Source of the DNA: Paracoccus jeotgali
GTDB taxonomy: Bacteria; Pseudomonadota; Alphaproteobacteria; Rhodobacterales; Rhodobacteraceae
Reading direction: 5' to 3'
Length of the DNA stretch: 64,000 nucleotides
Assembly (NCBI RefSeq): GCF_002865605.1
Contig: NZ_CP025583.1
Coordinates: 1,282,501 to 1,346,500, forward strand
The position numbers and the translations under genes were made by a program. This document shows, piece after piece, positions 9,857 to 19,692 of this stretch (positions are counted from its first letter, which is position 1; every line of letters starts with the position of its first letter). The notes beneath the pieces were generated by a model. It did no database searches. It worked only from the letters and a program-made list of their open reading frames with translations, and had not been told where the DNA came from.

Positions 9857-10555
9857 ATGCCCGACTGGCTGACGCCCCAACAATGGCAGGCAGTGCTGCT
9901 GTCGCTGCAGGTCTCGGCCGTGGCGATCGCGGCCAGCCTGCCGCTTGGCATCCTGACCGCCCATGCCTTGGCCCGCTGGCGGTTTCCGGGCCACGCGCTG
10001 CTCAACGGCCTTGTCCATCTGCCGCTGATCCTGCCGCCGGTGGTGACGGGCTATCTGCTGCTGCTGGGCTTCGGCCGGCGCGGGATATTCGGCGCACCGC
10101 TGGACGAGTGGTTCGGCATCGTCTTCGCCTTTCGCTGGACGGGCGCTGCGCTGGCCGCCGCCGTCATGGCCTTTCCGCTGATGGTCCGCACCATCCGACT
10201 GTCGATCGAGGCCGTGGACCCGCGCCTTGAACAGGCCGCCGCCACGCTGGGGGCCAGCCGGGGCGCAGTCTTTCGGACGGTCACCCTGCCCCTGATCCTG
10301 CCCGGCATCATTGCCGGCAGCATCATCGGTTTCGCCAAGGCGATGGGCGAATTCGGCGCCACCATCACCTTCGTCTCGAACATCCCCGGCCAGACCCAGA
10401 CCCTGCCCACCGCCATCTATACCGAGCTGCAGGTGCCGGGCACCGAGGCGCAGATCGCGCGGCTGGTCGCGGTCTCGGTCATCATCGCCATGGCGGCGCT
10501 GATCGCCTCGGAATGGCTGGGGCGGCGGCTGGCGCGACGACTGGCCGGGACATGA
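9857..10555 (+). CDS. modB: Molybdate ABC transporter permease ModB
   Basis: This is the integral membrane channel of the molybdate importer: 232 residues with about five hydrophobic segments. The EAA loop that contacts ModC is visible as EQAAATLGASRGAVFRTVTL, followed by LPGIIAGSIIGFAKAMGEFG. It begins five bases after modA and its stop overlaps the modC start (ATGA), so all three genes are coupled. Confidence 0.95.
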   Translation: MPDWLTPQQWQAVLLSLQVSAVAIAASLPLGILTAHALARWRFPGHALLNGLVHLPLILPPVVTGYLLLLGFGRRGIFGAPLDEWFGIVFAFRWTGAALAAAVMAFPLMVRTIRLSIEAVDPRLEQAAATLGASRGAVFRTVTLPLILPGIIAGSIIGFAKAMGEFGATITFVSNIPGQTQTLPTAIYTELQVPGTEAQIARLVAVSVIIAMAALIASEWLGRRLARRLAGT

Positions 10556-11697
10556 CGCTGACTGCTGTCATCCGCCAGAACTGGCGCGGTTTCGCGATGG
10601 ATGTGTCGTTTTCGGCGCGTCCAGGCGTCACCGCGCTGTTCGGCCGATCCGGCGCGGGCAAGACCACCGTGGTCAACGCCGTGGCGGGCCTGCTGCGCCC
10701 CGATTTCGCCCGCATCACCTTGGCCGATCTGGTGCTGAGCGACACGGCGACGCAGCGCTTTCTGCCGCCCCACCGGCGGCGCATCGGCTATGTCTTTCAG
10801 GACGCGCGGCTGTTCCCGCATCTCTCGGTCCGCGCCAATCTCGATTACGGCCGCCGCTTTGCGCCCCGCGCCGAACGCCCCCCCGCCGCCCGCTTTGACG
10901 AGGTCGTGTCGCTGCTGGGCATCGCCGCCTTGCTCGACCGCCGCCCCGGTGCGCTGTCGGGCGGCGAGAAGCAGCGGGTGGCGCTCGGTCGCGCGATCCT
11001 GTCGGCCCCGCGCCTGCTGCTGATGGACGAACCGCTCGCCGCGCTGGACGAGGCGCGCAAGGCGGCGATCCTGCCCTATCTCGAAAACCTCCGCGCGCTC
11101 GGGCTGCCGATCCTCTATGTCAGCCATTCGCTGGCCGAGATCACCCGCCTCGCCGATCACGTGGTCATGCTGGACGCGGGCCGTGTCGCGGCCGAAGGTC
11201 CGGCGGCGCGCGTGCTCTCCGACCCCGCCAGCGCCGCCGCGCTTGGCCGCGAGACCGGCGCGCTGCTGATCGGCCGCTTCGCCGGGATCGTCGAGGATGG
11301 GCTGGCGCTTCTGGACACGGCGGCGGGCGCGCTGCATGTGGCGCGCCACGACCTGCCGCCGGATCTCGCCTCCGGCGCGACGGTGCGGCTGCGGGTGCTG
11401 GCCAGCGATGTGATGCTTGCGCTGGACGTGCCGCAGGGCATCTCGGCGCTGAACGTGCTGGCGGGGCATGTCGACCGGATCGACACGGCCCCGGATGGCA
11501 GCGTCCTGGTGCGGCTGTTGCTGGCGACGGGTAATGGCACTGATCCGACCAACACCGCGCCGGCGCTGCTCTCGCGCATCACCGCGCGGTCGCTACGCCA
11601 GATGGGGCTGCGCCCGGGCCAGCCGGTCCATGCAATCCTGAAATCCGTCTCGATCACCGATATCGCGGCGCGCCCGTGGCCTGGCATGGCGTCCTGA
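10552..11697 (+). CDS. modC: Molybdate ABC transporter ATPase ModC
   Basis: This is the cytoplasmic ATPase of the molybdate importer. Walker A is GRSGAGKTT near residue 35, the ABC signature is LSGGEKQR, Walker B is LLLMDEP, and the switch histidine is in YVSHS. The C-terminal third (from about residue 285) is the molybdate-binding MOP/TOBE domain typical of ModC. The start is ATG at 10552 overlapping modB, giving 381 residues; an upstream in-frame start within modB is less likely. Confidence 0.95.
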   Translation: MTLTAVIRQNWRGFAMDVSFSARPGVTALFGRSGAGKTTVVNAVAGLLRPDFARITLADLVLSDTATQRFLPPHRRRIGYVFQDARLFPHLSVRANLDYGRRFAPRAERPPAARFDEVVSLLGIAALLDRRPGALSGGEKQRVALGRAILSAPRLLLMDEPLAALDEARKAAILPYLENLRALGLPILYVSHSLAEITRLADHVVMLDAGRVAAEGPAARVLSDPASAAALGRETGALLIGRFAGIVEDGLALLDTAAGALHVARHDLPPDLASGATVRLRVLASDVMLALDVPQGISALNVLAGHVDRIDTAPDGSVLVRLLLATGNGTDPTNTAPALLSRITARSLRQMGLRPGQPVHAILKSVSITDIAARPWPGMAS

Positions 11698-11784
11698 CGA
11701 AGGACATCCCAGCCGTCGCCGGTTGCCAAGCCGCGCCGCATCGGCGACCATGCCCGCTCTGACATCAACCAAAGGAGTGTCCCC

Positions 11785-12228
11785 GTGAATCTTCAGGTAT
11801 ACCTTGCCGGCGAGATCCATACCGACTGGCGCGACGCGATCATTTCGGCGTGCGAGGGGCTGGACATCGACTGGCTGGGGCCGGTGACCGATCACGCGGC
11901 GTCGGACGATTGCGGGGTCGAGATCTTCGGGGCCGAGGACGACAAGTTCTGGCATGACCGCAAGGGCGCGCTGCTGAACGCGATCCGCACGAAGACCGGG
12001 ATCGAGCGCTGCGACGTGCTGGTGGTCTGTTTCGGCGAGAAATACAGGCAGTGGAACGCCGCCTTCGACGCCGGCTACGCCGCCGCGCTCGGCACACCGA
12101 TCATCGTGCTGCACCCGCCCGAGCATGACCACGCGCTGAAGGAAATCGACGCCGCCGCCAACGCCGTCGCCCGAACCCCGGAAGAGGTCGCCCGCGCCCT
12201 GCGCTACGTTACCACTGGGCGACTGTAG
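11785..12228 (+). CDS. YtoQ family protein
   Basis: A 147-residue cytoplasmic protein recognisable as YtoQ by LQVYLAGEIHTDWR at the N-terminus and the later DVLVVCFGEKYRQWNAAFDAGYAAALG segment (shown here only in part as FGEKYRQWNAAFDAG). The fold is expected to be nucleoside 2-deoxyribosyltransferase-like, but the reaction of YtoQ is not established. It has its own AAAGGAGTG ribosome binding site and stands alone between modC and clpX. Confidence 0.8.
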   Translation: MNLQVYLAGEIHTDWRDAIISACEGLDIDWLGPVTDHAASDDCGVEIFGAEDDKFWHDRKGALLNAIRTKTGIERCDVLVVCFGEKYRQWNAAFDAGYAAALGTPIIVLHPPEHDHALKEIDAAANAVARTPEEVARALRYVTTGRL

Positions 12229-12590
12229 CGGGTGGGGCTTGGCTTGGGTCTTCGCCTGAACCGTGACTGCTGCTGAAGGCGAGAGGCAGACCAGAGCGTT
12301 CCGAGCGGCCGTCCGCTTCAGAGCGGCCAGTGGCGAACCTCAGGGCGGTGAGGGGCAGAGATACATCGCGACGCGCCTTCTTCCGCTTTGCGACGAACGC
12401 TGATCCGTGCGTCTGGCGAAGCGATGACGTCTGCGGGCGGTCAGTTCGCAGGAACAAAAAACCCGGCGCTTCGGCTGATATCTTTGCCAGTTCTAAGCCC
12501 CGCGCATCCTTTGCTCCAGCGATACATTTCCGCCAGACGATCAGACAGCGCCGCAGCACATGACAATTCGAAAGAGTCACAAAATGAAAG
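12229..12590. other. Intergenic stretch, no gene supported
   Basis: Small open frames on both strands here (for example a 152-codon minus frame and a 77-codon plus frame) have no recognisable domain, no good ribosome binding site and arginine-rich, GC-skew-driven composition. The only clear signal nearby is the clpX terminator just to the right. Confidence 0.6.
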
Positions 12591-12618
12591 GCCGCGGCTG
12601 TCGTCAGACAGCCGCGGC
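12591..12618 (-). terminator. Rho-independent terminator after clpX
   Basis: A perfect 12-bp inverted repeat, GCCGCGGCTGTC with GACAGCCGCGGC around a GTCA loop, lies 73 bases past the clpX stop. On the minus strand it is followed by CTTTCATTTTGT, a T-rich tail. The strand was chosen from the tail and from clpX upstream. Confidence 0.8.
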
Positions 12619-12690
12619 AAATCATTTCAGGTCGGGCGTTAGTCGCAGAGCCGGTAGCCTTCGGCACCCAGCCGCGCTATCTCCACCATC

Positions 12691-13953
12691 TCAACCCGCG
12701 GTCTTGGCCGAGTCCTTCTTCGTCTCCGCATGGATCAGCAGCGGCTTGGCCGAGGGGTTGTCGACCGCCTCTTCGTTCACCACCACCTCTTCGACGCTGT
12801 CCAGGCCCGGCAGGTCGAACATCGTGTCGAGCAGGATGTCCTCCATGATCGAGCGCAGGCCCCGCGCGCCGGTCTTGCGCTTGATGGCGCGCTTGGCGAT
12901 GGCGGTCAGGGCGTCGTCGGTGAAGCTCAGCTTCACGCCCTCCAGATCGAACAGCCGCTGATACTGCTTCACAAGCGCGTTTTTGGGTTTAGTCAGGATG
13001 ATGATCAGCGCGTCTTCATCCAGATCGGTCAGCGTCGCGATCACCGGCAGACGGCCGACGAATTCGGGGATCAGACCGAATTTCAGCAGATCCTCGGGCT
13101 CGAGTTCCTTGAACAGCTCGCCCACGCCGCGGTCGTCCTTTTCCTTGACCGAGGCGCCGAAGCCCATCGCCGTCCCCTTGTTACGCTGCGCGATGATGCG
13201 ATCCAGCCCGGCAAAGGCGCCGCCGCAGACGAACAGGATGTTCGTCGTGTCGACCTGCAGGAATTCCTGCTGCGGATGCTTGCGCCCGCCCTGCGGGGGC
13301 ACGCTGGCAACCGTGCCTTCCATGATCTTGAGCAGCGCCTGCTGCACGCCCTCGCCCGAGACGTCGCGGGTGATCGAGGGGTTGTCGGATTTGCGGGTGA
13401 TCTTGTCGACCTCGTCGATATAGACGATGCCGCGCTGCGCGCGTTCGACGTTGTATTCGCTGGCCTGCAGCAGCTTGAGGATGATGTTTTCCACATCCTC
13501 GCCGACATAGCCCGCCTCGGTCAGGGTGGTCGCGTCGGCCATGGTGAACGGCACGTCGAGGATCCGCGCCAGCGTCTGGGCCAGCAGGGTCTTGCCGCAG
13601 CCGGTCGGGCCGATCAGCAGGATGTTCGACTTCGCCAGCTCGATATCGGATTTCGAGCCGTGGTTCAGGCGCTTGTAATGGTTGTGGACCGCGACCGAGA
13701 GGACGCGCTTGGCGCGTTCCTGCCCGATGACGTAATCATCGAGCACCGCGCAGATTTCCTGCGGGGTCGGCACGCCCTCGCCCGATTTCAGGCCCGAGGA
13801 TTTAGTCTCTTCGCGGATGATGTCCATGCACAATTCGACGCATTCGTCGCAGATGAACACCGTCGGACCGGCAATGAGTTTGCGCACCTCGTGCTGGCTC
13901 TTGCCGCAAAAGCTGCAATAGAGCGTGTTCTTGCCGTCGGTTTCAGTCGCCAT
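12691..13953 (-). CDS. clpX: ATP-dependent protease ATP-binding subunit ClpX
   Basis: ClpX is the AAA+ unfoldase that recognises substrates and feeds them to ClpP. At 420 residues it has the N-terminal C4 zinc-binding domain ([11 protein letters not shown] then CDEC), Walker A GPTGCGKT near residue 120, Walker [10 protein letters not shown], the pore loop GYVGED and the ClpP-binding IGF-type loop region. It sits downstream of clpP with 125 bases between them and its own AAGGACG ribosome binding site. Confidence 0.98.
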   Translation of the reverse strand: MATETDGKNTLYCSFCGKSQHEVRKLIAGPTVFICDECVELCMDIIREETKSSGLKSGEGVPTPQEICAVLDDYVIGQERAKRVLSVAVHNHYKRLNHGSKSDIELAKSNILLIGPTGCGKTLLAQTLARILDVPFTMADATTLTEAGYVGEDVENIILKLLQASEYNVERAQRGIVYIDEVDKITRKSDNPSITRDVSGEGVQQALLKIMEGTVASVPPQGGRKHPQQEFLQVDTTNILFVCGGAFAGLDRIIAQRNKGTAMGFGASVKEKDDRGVGELFKELEPEDLLKFGLIPEFVGRLPVIATLTDLDEDALIIILTKPKNALVKQYQRLFDLEGVKLSFTDDALTAIAKRAIKRKTGARGLRSIMEDILLDTMFDLPGLDSVEEVVVNEEAVDNPSAKPLLIHAETKKDSAKTAG

Positions 13954-14078
13954 GCTACGTCCTTAAAGTCCTGCGCGGGCCGACCCGCCGGGCCTGATGC
14001 CCAAGGGTCGTCCCCATGTTAGGGGGGTGCGCCCCCGGTCTCAATCCCCAAACGGCGATCGAACGGGCGCGCTGCCGA

Positions 14079-14711
14079 TCACTTCTGCTCGGCTTCGGCC
14101 TTGCCGCGCGGGGCCAGCACCTCGTCGATCAGGCCCCACGCCTTGGCTTCCTCGGGCGACATGAAGCGGTCACGCTCCAGCGCCTCCTCGACCTCGGACA
14201 GCGTCTGGCCGGTGTGGTGGACATAGATCTCGTTCAGCCGCCGCTTGAGCTTTTCGGTCTCGCGGGCGTGGATCATGATGTCGGTGGCCTGACCCTGGAA
14301 CCCGCCCGAGGGCTGGTGGACCATCACCCGGCTGTTGGGCAGCGAATAGCGCTGGCCCTTCTGACCGGCGCAGAGCAGCAGCGACCCCATCGAGGCCGCC
14401 TGCCCGACCACCAGCGTCGAGACGCGCGGCCGGATATACTGCATGGTGTCATAGATCGACAGGCCCGCCGTCACCACGCCGCCGGGGCTGTTGATATACA
14501 TCGAGATTTCCTTGGACGGGTTTTCCGCCTCGAGGAAGAGCAGCTGCGCGCTGATCAGGGTCGCCATGCCGTCATGGACCGGCCCCGAGACGAAGATGAT
14601 GCGTTCCTTCAGCAGCCGCGAAAAGATGTCATAGGCCCGTTCCCCGCGCGAGGTCTGTTCGACCACCATCGGGACAAGCGTGTTCATGTAGAATTCTGCC
14701 GGATCGCTCAT
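14079..14711 (-). CDS. clpP: ATP-dependent Clp protease proteolytic subunit ClpP
   Basis: ClpP is the tetradecameric serine peptidase partnered by ClpX. Its 210 residues include the catalytic serine motif [11 protein letters not shown], the catalytic histidine motif HQPSGG and an aspartate in the MSPEEAK-side helix region. The conserved [10 protein letters not shown] and [11 protein letters not shown]-terminal segments are present. It is transcribed divergently from pth. Confidence 0.98.
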   Translation of the reverse strand: MSDPAEFYMNTLVPMVVEQTSRGERAYDIFSRLLKERIIFVSGPVHDGMATLISAQLLFLEAENPSKEISMYINSPGGVVTAGLSIYDTMQYIRPRVSTLVVGQAASMGSLLLCAGQKGQRYSLPNSRVMVHQPSGGFQGQATDIMIHARETEKLKRRLNEIYVHHTGQTLSEVEEALERDRFMSPEEAKAWGLIDEVLAPRGKAEAEQK

Positions 14712-14910
14712 ATTGTCTTTTGCCGCCTGTTTTCTGCGCGATGCTGTGCCGTGCGCGATTGCCTTGCCCTGTCGTTCCTGCCATCCGATTCGGACGGCGC
14801 GCCCCAGGGTGTCGTTCTACCCGTCAAAGGTTGACAGAGTCTTAGTAACGCCCGATCTCATTCGCAAGGGATGGGCTGAAATTGCACGCAGGACAGGGCA
14901 GGAAATCGGC

Positions 14911-15630
14911 ATGAAACTGATCGTGGGGCTGGGCAATCCCGGCGCGAAATACGCCGCCAACAGGCACAATATCGGCTTCATGGCCGTCGACAGGATCGCC
15001 GAGGATTACGGTTTCGCGCCCTGGCGGTCGCGGTTTCAGGGGCTGATCGCCGAGGGGCGGCTGGGGGCGCAGCGGGTGACGCTGCTCAAGCCGCAGGGGT
15101 TCATGAACCTCTCTGGTCAGGCGGTGGGTCAGGCGATGCGCTATCTGAAACTGACGCCCGGCGATGTCATTGTTTTCCATGACGAACTGGACCTCGCGCC
15201 GGGCAAGTGCCGGGTCAAGACCGGCGGCGGGCATGCGGGCCATAACGGGCTGCGCTCGATCCACCAGCATATCGGCGCGGATTACGAACGCGTCCGGCTG
15301 GGCATCGGTCATCCCGGCCACAAGGACCGGGTGACGGGGCATGTGCTGTCGGATTTCGCCAAGGCAGACGGCGCCTGGCTGGACGATCTGCTGCGCGGCA
15401 TCTCGAAGGGGGCCGAGGCGCTGGCCGCGGGCGATGCGGCGGGGTTCCAGAACAAGGTCGCGCAACAGGTGGTGCCGGCGCGAAATCAGGACCGGCCCCC
15501 CTCCGAGGGCCGCAAACCGATCGCAACCGACGCCAAGGCGCCACCTCCGCAGACCGCTTCCGAGCCCCCGCCCAAGACGCCCGCCAGCCTGCCCGACCGG
15601 CTGCGCGCGCTGGCCTCGCGGTTCCGTTGA
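14911..15630 (+). CDS. pth: Peptidyl-tRNA hydrolase
   Basis: Pth recycles tRNA by cleaving peptidyl-tRNA released from stalled ribosomes. The start at 14911, after AGGAAAT, gives [11 protein letters not shown], the canonical N-terminus. The catalytic residues are visible: Asn10 in GLGNPG, His20 in RHNIGF and the Asp of FHDELDL near residue 93. At 239 residues it is longer than the usual ~190 because of a proline- and alanine-rich tail after about residue 190, a common extension in Rhodobacteraceae. Confidence 0.97.
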   Translation: MKLIVGLGNPGAKYAANRHNIGFMAVDRIAEDYGFAPWRSRFQGLIAEGRLGAQRVTLLKPQGFMNLSGQAVGQAMRYLKLTPGDVIVFHDELDLAPGKCRVKTGGGHAGHNGLRSIHQHIGADYERVRLGIGHPGHKDRVTGHVLSDFAKADGAWLDDLLRGISKGAEALAAGDAAGFQNKVAQQVVPARNQDRPPSEGRKPIATDAKAPPPQTASEPPPKTPASLPDRLRALASRFR

Positions 15631-15700
15631 TGCGCGGCCTCTGGCCAAGCCCGGCCGGATGTGCGCCAATGCCCCCTCGCCTTACTGACCGGAGTTCACC

Positions 15701-16072
15701 ATGGATGCAGCGCTGAACGTGCTTGATGGGCCGCTGGTGCCCTGTTCCACCGATCCCATGACCGGGTTCTACCGCGACGGCTGCTGCAACACGGGCCCCG
15801 AGGATGCGGGCAGCCATACCGTCTGCGTCATCGTCACGGCCGAGTTTCTGGCGCTGTCGAAATATCTGGGCAACGATCTTTCCACCCCGCGGCCCGAGTT
15901 CCGCTTTCCCGGCCTGAAGCCCGGCGACCGCTGGTGTCTCTGCGCCGCCAGATTCGTGCAGGCCGCGCAGGAATTCGCCGCGCCCAAGGTCGTGCTCGAG
16001 GCGACGCATGCCCGCGCGACCGAGATCGCGCCGCTGGAACTGCTGCGCGCCCATGCGGTCAAGGCGGACTAG
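15701..16072 (+). CDS. DUF2237 family protein
   Basis: A 123-residue protein belonging to DUF2237. The family hallmarks PMTGFYRDGCCNTG, GNDLSTPRPEFRFPGLKPG, DRWCLCAARF and VVLEATHARA are all present. The family is widespread but has no assigned reaction; the conserved cysteines hint at metal or redox chemistry, which is speculation. It converges on aroB with only a few bases between stops. Confidence 0.85.
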   Translation: MDAALNVLDGPLVPCSTDPMTGFYRDGCCNTGPEDAGSHTVCVIVTAEFLALSKYLGNDLSTPRPEFRFPGLKPGDRWCLCAARFVQAAQEFAAPKVVLEATHARATEIAPLELLRAHAVKAD

Positions 16073-16078
16073 CGGCCC

Positions 16079-17179
16079 TTACCGCGACTGCGACAGGACC
16101 GCGTGCAGATCGGCCGTCTTGACCGCGTCGCTGACGAATGCCTGACCGATCCCGCGAGCCAGAACGAAGCGCAGACGGTCGTCGACCACCTTCTTGTCCT
16201 GCCCCATCAACGCGATCAGCGTCTCGTCGTCGGGCAACTCGCCCGGCACGTCGCGCAAACCCGCAGGCATCTGCATCTGCGCCAGATGCGCGCCCACGCG
16301 CGACGGCGTCTCTTGCGGGCACAGACCCATCCGCGCCGACAGCTCGAAGGCCAGCGCGCAGCCGATGGAAACGCCCTCTCCATGCAGCAATCGCTGGGAA
16401 TAGCCGGTCGCGGCCTCGAGCGCGTGACCGAAGGTGTGGCCGAGATTCAGCAGCGCGCGTTCGCCCTGTTCGGTCTCGTCACGCGACACGATCTCGGCCT
16501 TCATCGCGACGGAATGGGCGACGGCGTGATCGCGCGCCTCGATGTCGTCGCGCAGGCGGTGGGCGTTGGCTTCCAGCCAGTCGAAGAACTCGGCATCGCC
16601 GAGCAGCCCGTATTTCACCACCTCGCCATAGCCCGCGCGGAAATCCCGCTCGCTCAGCGTGTCCAGGACCGAGGTGTCGGCCAGCACCAGCGAGGGCTGG
16701 TGAAAGGCGCCGATCAGGTTCTTGCCCTGCCGCGCGTTGATCCCGGTCTTGCCGCCCACGCTGCTGTCGACCTGCGCCAGCAGCGTCGTCGGCATCTGCA
16801 CGAACCGCACCCCACGCCGCAGAATCGCCGCCCCAAAGCCGACCAGATCGCCGATCACCCCGCCGCCAAGCGCGATCACGATGTCGCGACGCTCGACCCG
16901 CTGATCCAGCAGCCACTCGACGCTGCGGGTCAGATGCGGCCATGATTTCGTGGCCTCGCCGGGGGGCAGGATCAGCGCCTTGGACGCGATGCCCTCGGCC
17001 CGCAAGGCGGTCTGCAGCGTGCCCAGATGCAGCCCGGCCACCGTCTCGTCGGTGATGATGGCGGCGCGGGGACGGTGCAGCAGGGGCGCGATCTCGGCCC
17101 CGGCCCGCGCGATCAGATCGGCACCGATGCGGACATCATAGGCGCGCGCGCCCAGCGGAACGTGAACGGTGCGGGTCAT
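16079..17179 (-). CDS. aroB: 3-dehydroquinate synthase AroB
   Basis: AroB is the second shikimate-pathway enzyme: NAD- and metal-dependent conversion of DAHP to 3-dehydroquinate. The ATG at 17179 overlaps the aroK stop (ATGA), giving 366 residues. Visible signatures are GGGVIGDLVGFGA (NAD binding), PTTLLAQVDSSVGGKTGIN, GEVVKYG with a metal-binding glutamate, and LNLGHTFGHALE and HGEGVSIG carrying the metal-binding histidines. Confidence 0.97.
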   Translation of the reverse strand: MTRTVHVPLGARAYDVRIGADLIARAGAEIAPLLHRPRAAIITDETVAGLHLGTLQTALRAEGIASKALILPPGEATKSWPHLTRSVEWLLDQRVERRDIVIALGGGVIGDLVGFGAAILRRGVRFVQMPTTLLAQVDSSVGGKTGINARQGKNLIGAFHQPSLVLADTSVLDTLSERDFRAGYGEVVKYGLLGDAEFFDWLEANAHRLRDDIEARDHAVAHSVAMKAEIVSRDETEQGERALLNLGHTFGHALEAATGYSQRLLHGEGVSIGCALAFELSARMGLCPQETPSRVGAHLAQMQMPAGLRDVPGELPDDETLIALMGQDKKVVDDRLRFVLARGIGQAFVSDAVKTADLHAVLSQSR

Positions 17180-17712
17180 CTTTCCTCCAGAAAACCGGGG
17201 CTGTGCTGCCTGATCGCGGTCAGGACGCGGCGGGCGGTGGTCTCGATATCGCTGGTCGCGTCGCTTTTGACGCGGATGGCGGCGGTGGCGTAGATGGGCG
17301 CACGCTCGGCCAGCAGCGCCTGCAGGGTGGCGCGGGGGTTTTCGGTCATCAGCAGCGGCCGCGTCGCGCGCAGCCGGACGCGCTGCCACAGCGTATCCAG
17401 ATCGGCGTCGAGCCAGACCGACAGCCCCGCGCGGTCGATCAACTCGCGATTGCGAGGCTGGACCCATGCCCCGCCGCCGGTCGAGATCACGCTGCGCGGC
17501 CCGCCCAGCAGACGCTCGAGCACGCGCGATTCGCGGTCGCGGAAAAACGGCTCGCCGTCGCGGGCGAAGATCTCGGGGATGGTCATGGCGGCGGCGCGTT
17601 CGATCTCGGCATCGACATCGCGGAATTGCAGGCCGAGCTGGCGGGCGATTTCCTGCCCGACGGCGGTCTTTCCGACCCCCATCATCCCCACCAGAACGAT
17701 CTGATCACCCAT
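17176..17712 (-). CDS. aroK: Shikimate kinase AroK
   Basis: AroK phosphorylates shikimate with ATP. The Walker A motif GMMGVGKT is near residue 10; the shikimate-binding FRDVDAEIE, the GEPFFRDRE segment and STGGGAW follow, and the LID arginines lie in RATRPLL. The ATG at 17712 is chosen because of the AAGGAAAGA ribosome binding site; alternative in-frame starts upstream (17733, 17793) lack one. It is coupled to aroB in the common alphaproteobacterial aroK-aroB order. Confidence 0.96.
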   Translation of the reverse strand: MGDQIVLVGMMGVGKTAVGQEIARQLGLQFRDVDAEIERAAAMTIPEIFARDGEPFFRDRESRVLERLLGGPRSVISTGGGAWVQPRNRELIDRAGLSVWLDADLDTLWQRVRLRATRPLLMTENPRATLQALLAERAPIYATAAIRVKSDATSDIETTARRVLTAIRQHSPGFLEER

Positions 17713-17825
17713 CTTCTTTCCTTCGCACGACATGCCGTGAATGACGTGATCTTTCGGAAATTGCCAGCTATAAGGCGGCAAAACCGGAGGCAAGACCGGG
17801 ATAAGAGCAGCGGGCGAAAGGGCAG

Positions 17826-18071
17826 ATGATGCGGTTGTTGAAGATTATCGTGGTGCTGGTGATTCTGGCGGTGCTGGGGCTGACGGCCTATGCCTATCTG
17901 GGCGATATGGGCCCGCGCCAGCAAGAGATGCGCAAATTTGTGCCGCTGAACATCACCGCGCCCACGCCCTCGACCCCGCCTGCCGGGCTGTCCCCGCCCG
18001 AAGCGGCGCAGGCGGAACCCGCGACCGAGGACGCAGCCGAAGCCGGGGCGGACGCGAATGATCTGGATTGA
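17826..18071 (+). CDS. Small membrane-anchored protein, unknown function
   Basis: An 81-residue protein (80 if the second ATG at 17829 is used) with one N-terminal hydrophobic segment (LKIIVVLVILAVLGLTAYAYL). A proline-, alanine- and glutamate-rich tail follows, presumably periplasmic. It overlaps the next gene by 14 bases, pointing to an operon running into xerD. No domain is recognised. Confidence 0.65.
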   Translation: MMRLLKIIVVLVILAVLGLTAYAYLGDMGPRQQEMRKFVPLNITAPTPSTPPAGLSPPEAAQAEPATEDAAEAGADANDLD

Positions 18072-19692
18072 TCGCCTGCGCCGGACCGCCACCCCTGCCC
18101 TGCTGCTGGCGGTTCTGGGGTTCGCCTCGCCGATGGCGGCGCAGTCCCCGCTGTCGGCCAATGACTGGCTGAAAAGCGGCACCGCCCGGCCCGCGCCCTC
18201 GACCGCGTGGCGGCCGGGCGATCCGGTGCCGCCCGATGCAGCACGGCTGCGCCCGACGCGCCCCATCGCCGCGCCCACGGATCGCGAGGGGCGACAGATC
18301 GCGCAGGACGCGCTGGCCGTGCCGGTCGGCACCAGCCGGTTGAAAGCCGCGGATTCCGACGGCGCGGGGGTGATCTCGGCCCGTCAGGCCGGGCTGGCCG
18401 AGGATTTCTGGGCCGGGACGGCGCTGGACACCGCCATCGGGATGCTGCGCGCCAGCCCCGCCCTGCCCGCCTCGCGCCAGCTTGCGCGCCGGGTGATCGA
18501 GGCGCAGCTTGCCCCGCCCGAGATCGACGACCCGACCCGGCAAGGCCAGTTCTTTGCCGCGCGGGTCGATCAGCTGTTCCGCGATGGTGCGTTGCCCTCT
18601 GCCCGGGTGCTTTTGCAGGGGGCGGGGCCGGACAATGCCGACAGCTTCCGCCGCCTGTTCGATCTGGCGCTGCTGCTGGGTGGCGAGGGGCAGCTTTGCA
18701 CGCACATGGCGCGCGCGCCGGGGATCGTTCCCGATCAGGCGGCGCGGATCTATTGCCTCGCGCAGGTGGGCGACTGGCAGGCGGCGGCGCTGGTCCATCA
18801 CGGCGCGGCCCGGCTGGGGCTGCTGCCCGAGGGGCTGGACGCGATCCTGACCCGCTATCTGGACGACGGCGCCGCCGACGGGGCCGAGCCGCTGCCGGTC
18901 ACCCCCACCGACATGACGCCGCTGATGTTCCGCCTGCACGAGGCGATCGGCCAGCCTTTGCCGACCGGCGATCTGCCCCTGCCCTATGCCTGGGCCGATC
19001 TGGACCAACGCGCCGGTTGGAAGGCGCAGCTCGAGGCCGCCGAGCGGTTGGCGCGGGCCGGAGTCCTGCCCTCGGACGTGCTGCACCAGCTTTACGGCGC
19101 GCAAAGCCCCGCCGCCTCGGGCGGGGTCTGGGAACGCGCGGCGGCGGTGCAGGCGCTTGATGCGGCCATCGCCACCGGCGACGGCGCGCGGATCGGCCCG
19201 GCCCTGCGGCTGGCGTTCCAGCGGCTTGAGGCCGCCGGCCTGCGCGACGCCTTCGCCAGCATGGTGGCCCCCGATCTTGCACCCGAGACCCTGCCCCCCG
19301 ACAGCGCCCGGCTGGCGCTGTGGCTGCGGCTGTGGGCCGGGCTGACCGAGGTGAGCGAAAGCCCGGATGAGCCGCTGGATGCCGCCCTGCTGGCGCTGGC
19401 CAGCGGCGGGCAGCCGCAGCCCTTGTCGCCGGCCTTGGGTGCGCTGGCCCCGGTCTTTGCCGGCGATCTGCCGCCGGCCCCGCAAAGCGGCGACGGGATG
19501 CCGCTGGCGCCGGCGCAGTATGGCTCGCTCGCCGATGCCGATGCCGGGTTGCAGGGCGATTTCACCCGCGCCGCGCGGGGCGTGCAGATGCTGCGCCAGC
19601 TTGGGCTGATTGCGGATGCGCGCCGGATCGCGACGCAAATCGCGCTCGACCCGCTGCTGAAGATGCCGCCGCAGACCGAGCCCGCCCCGTGA
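18058..19692 (+). CDS. Exported protein of unknown function between aroK and xerD
   Basis: A 544-residue protein with a likely signal peptide (ALLLAVLGFASPMAAQ, cut after about residue 29). The rest is alanine- and leucine-rich and probably helical and repeat-like, with no motif I recognise. It overlaps the small anchored protein upstream by 14 bases and xerD downstream by 4 (GTGA at the xerD start), so all three are likely co-transcribed. Proteins of this kind next to aroKB-xerD are, from memory, a Rhodobacteraceae neighbourhood feature, but the function is unknown. Confidence 0.75.
   Translation: MIWIDRLRRTATPALLLAVLGFASPMAAQSPLSANDWLKSGTARPAPSTAWRPGDPVPPDAARLRPTRPIAAPTDREGRQIAQDALAVPVGTSRLKAADSDGAGVISARQAGLAEDFWAGTALDTAIGMLRASPALPASRQLARRVIEAQLAPPEIDDPTRQGQFFAARVDQLFRDGALPSARVLLQGAGPDNADSFRRLFDLALLLGGEGQLCTHMARAPGIVPDQAARIYCLAQVGDWQAAALVHHGAARLGLLPEGLDAILTRYLDDGAADGAEPLPVTPTDMTPLMFRLHEAIGQPLPTGDLPLPYAWADLDQRAGWKAQLEAAERLARAGVLPSDVLHQLYGAQSPAASGGVWERAAAVQALDAAIATGDGARIGPALRLAFQRLEAAGLRDAFASMVAPDLAPETLPPDSARLALWLRLWAGLTEVSESPDEPLDAALLALASGGQPQPLSPALGALAPVFAGDLPPAPQSGDGMPLAPAQYGSLADADAGLQGDFTRAARGVQMLRQLGLIADARRIATQIALDPLLKMPPQTEPAP

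Noticed and set aside
12209..12667. 152-codon minus-strand frame past clpX
   Set aside because: No ribosome binding site or domain, overlaps the terminator hairpin, composition unlike neighbouring proteins.
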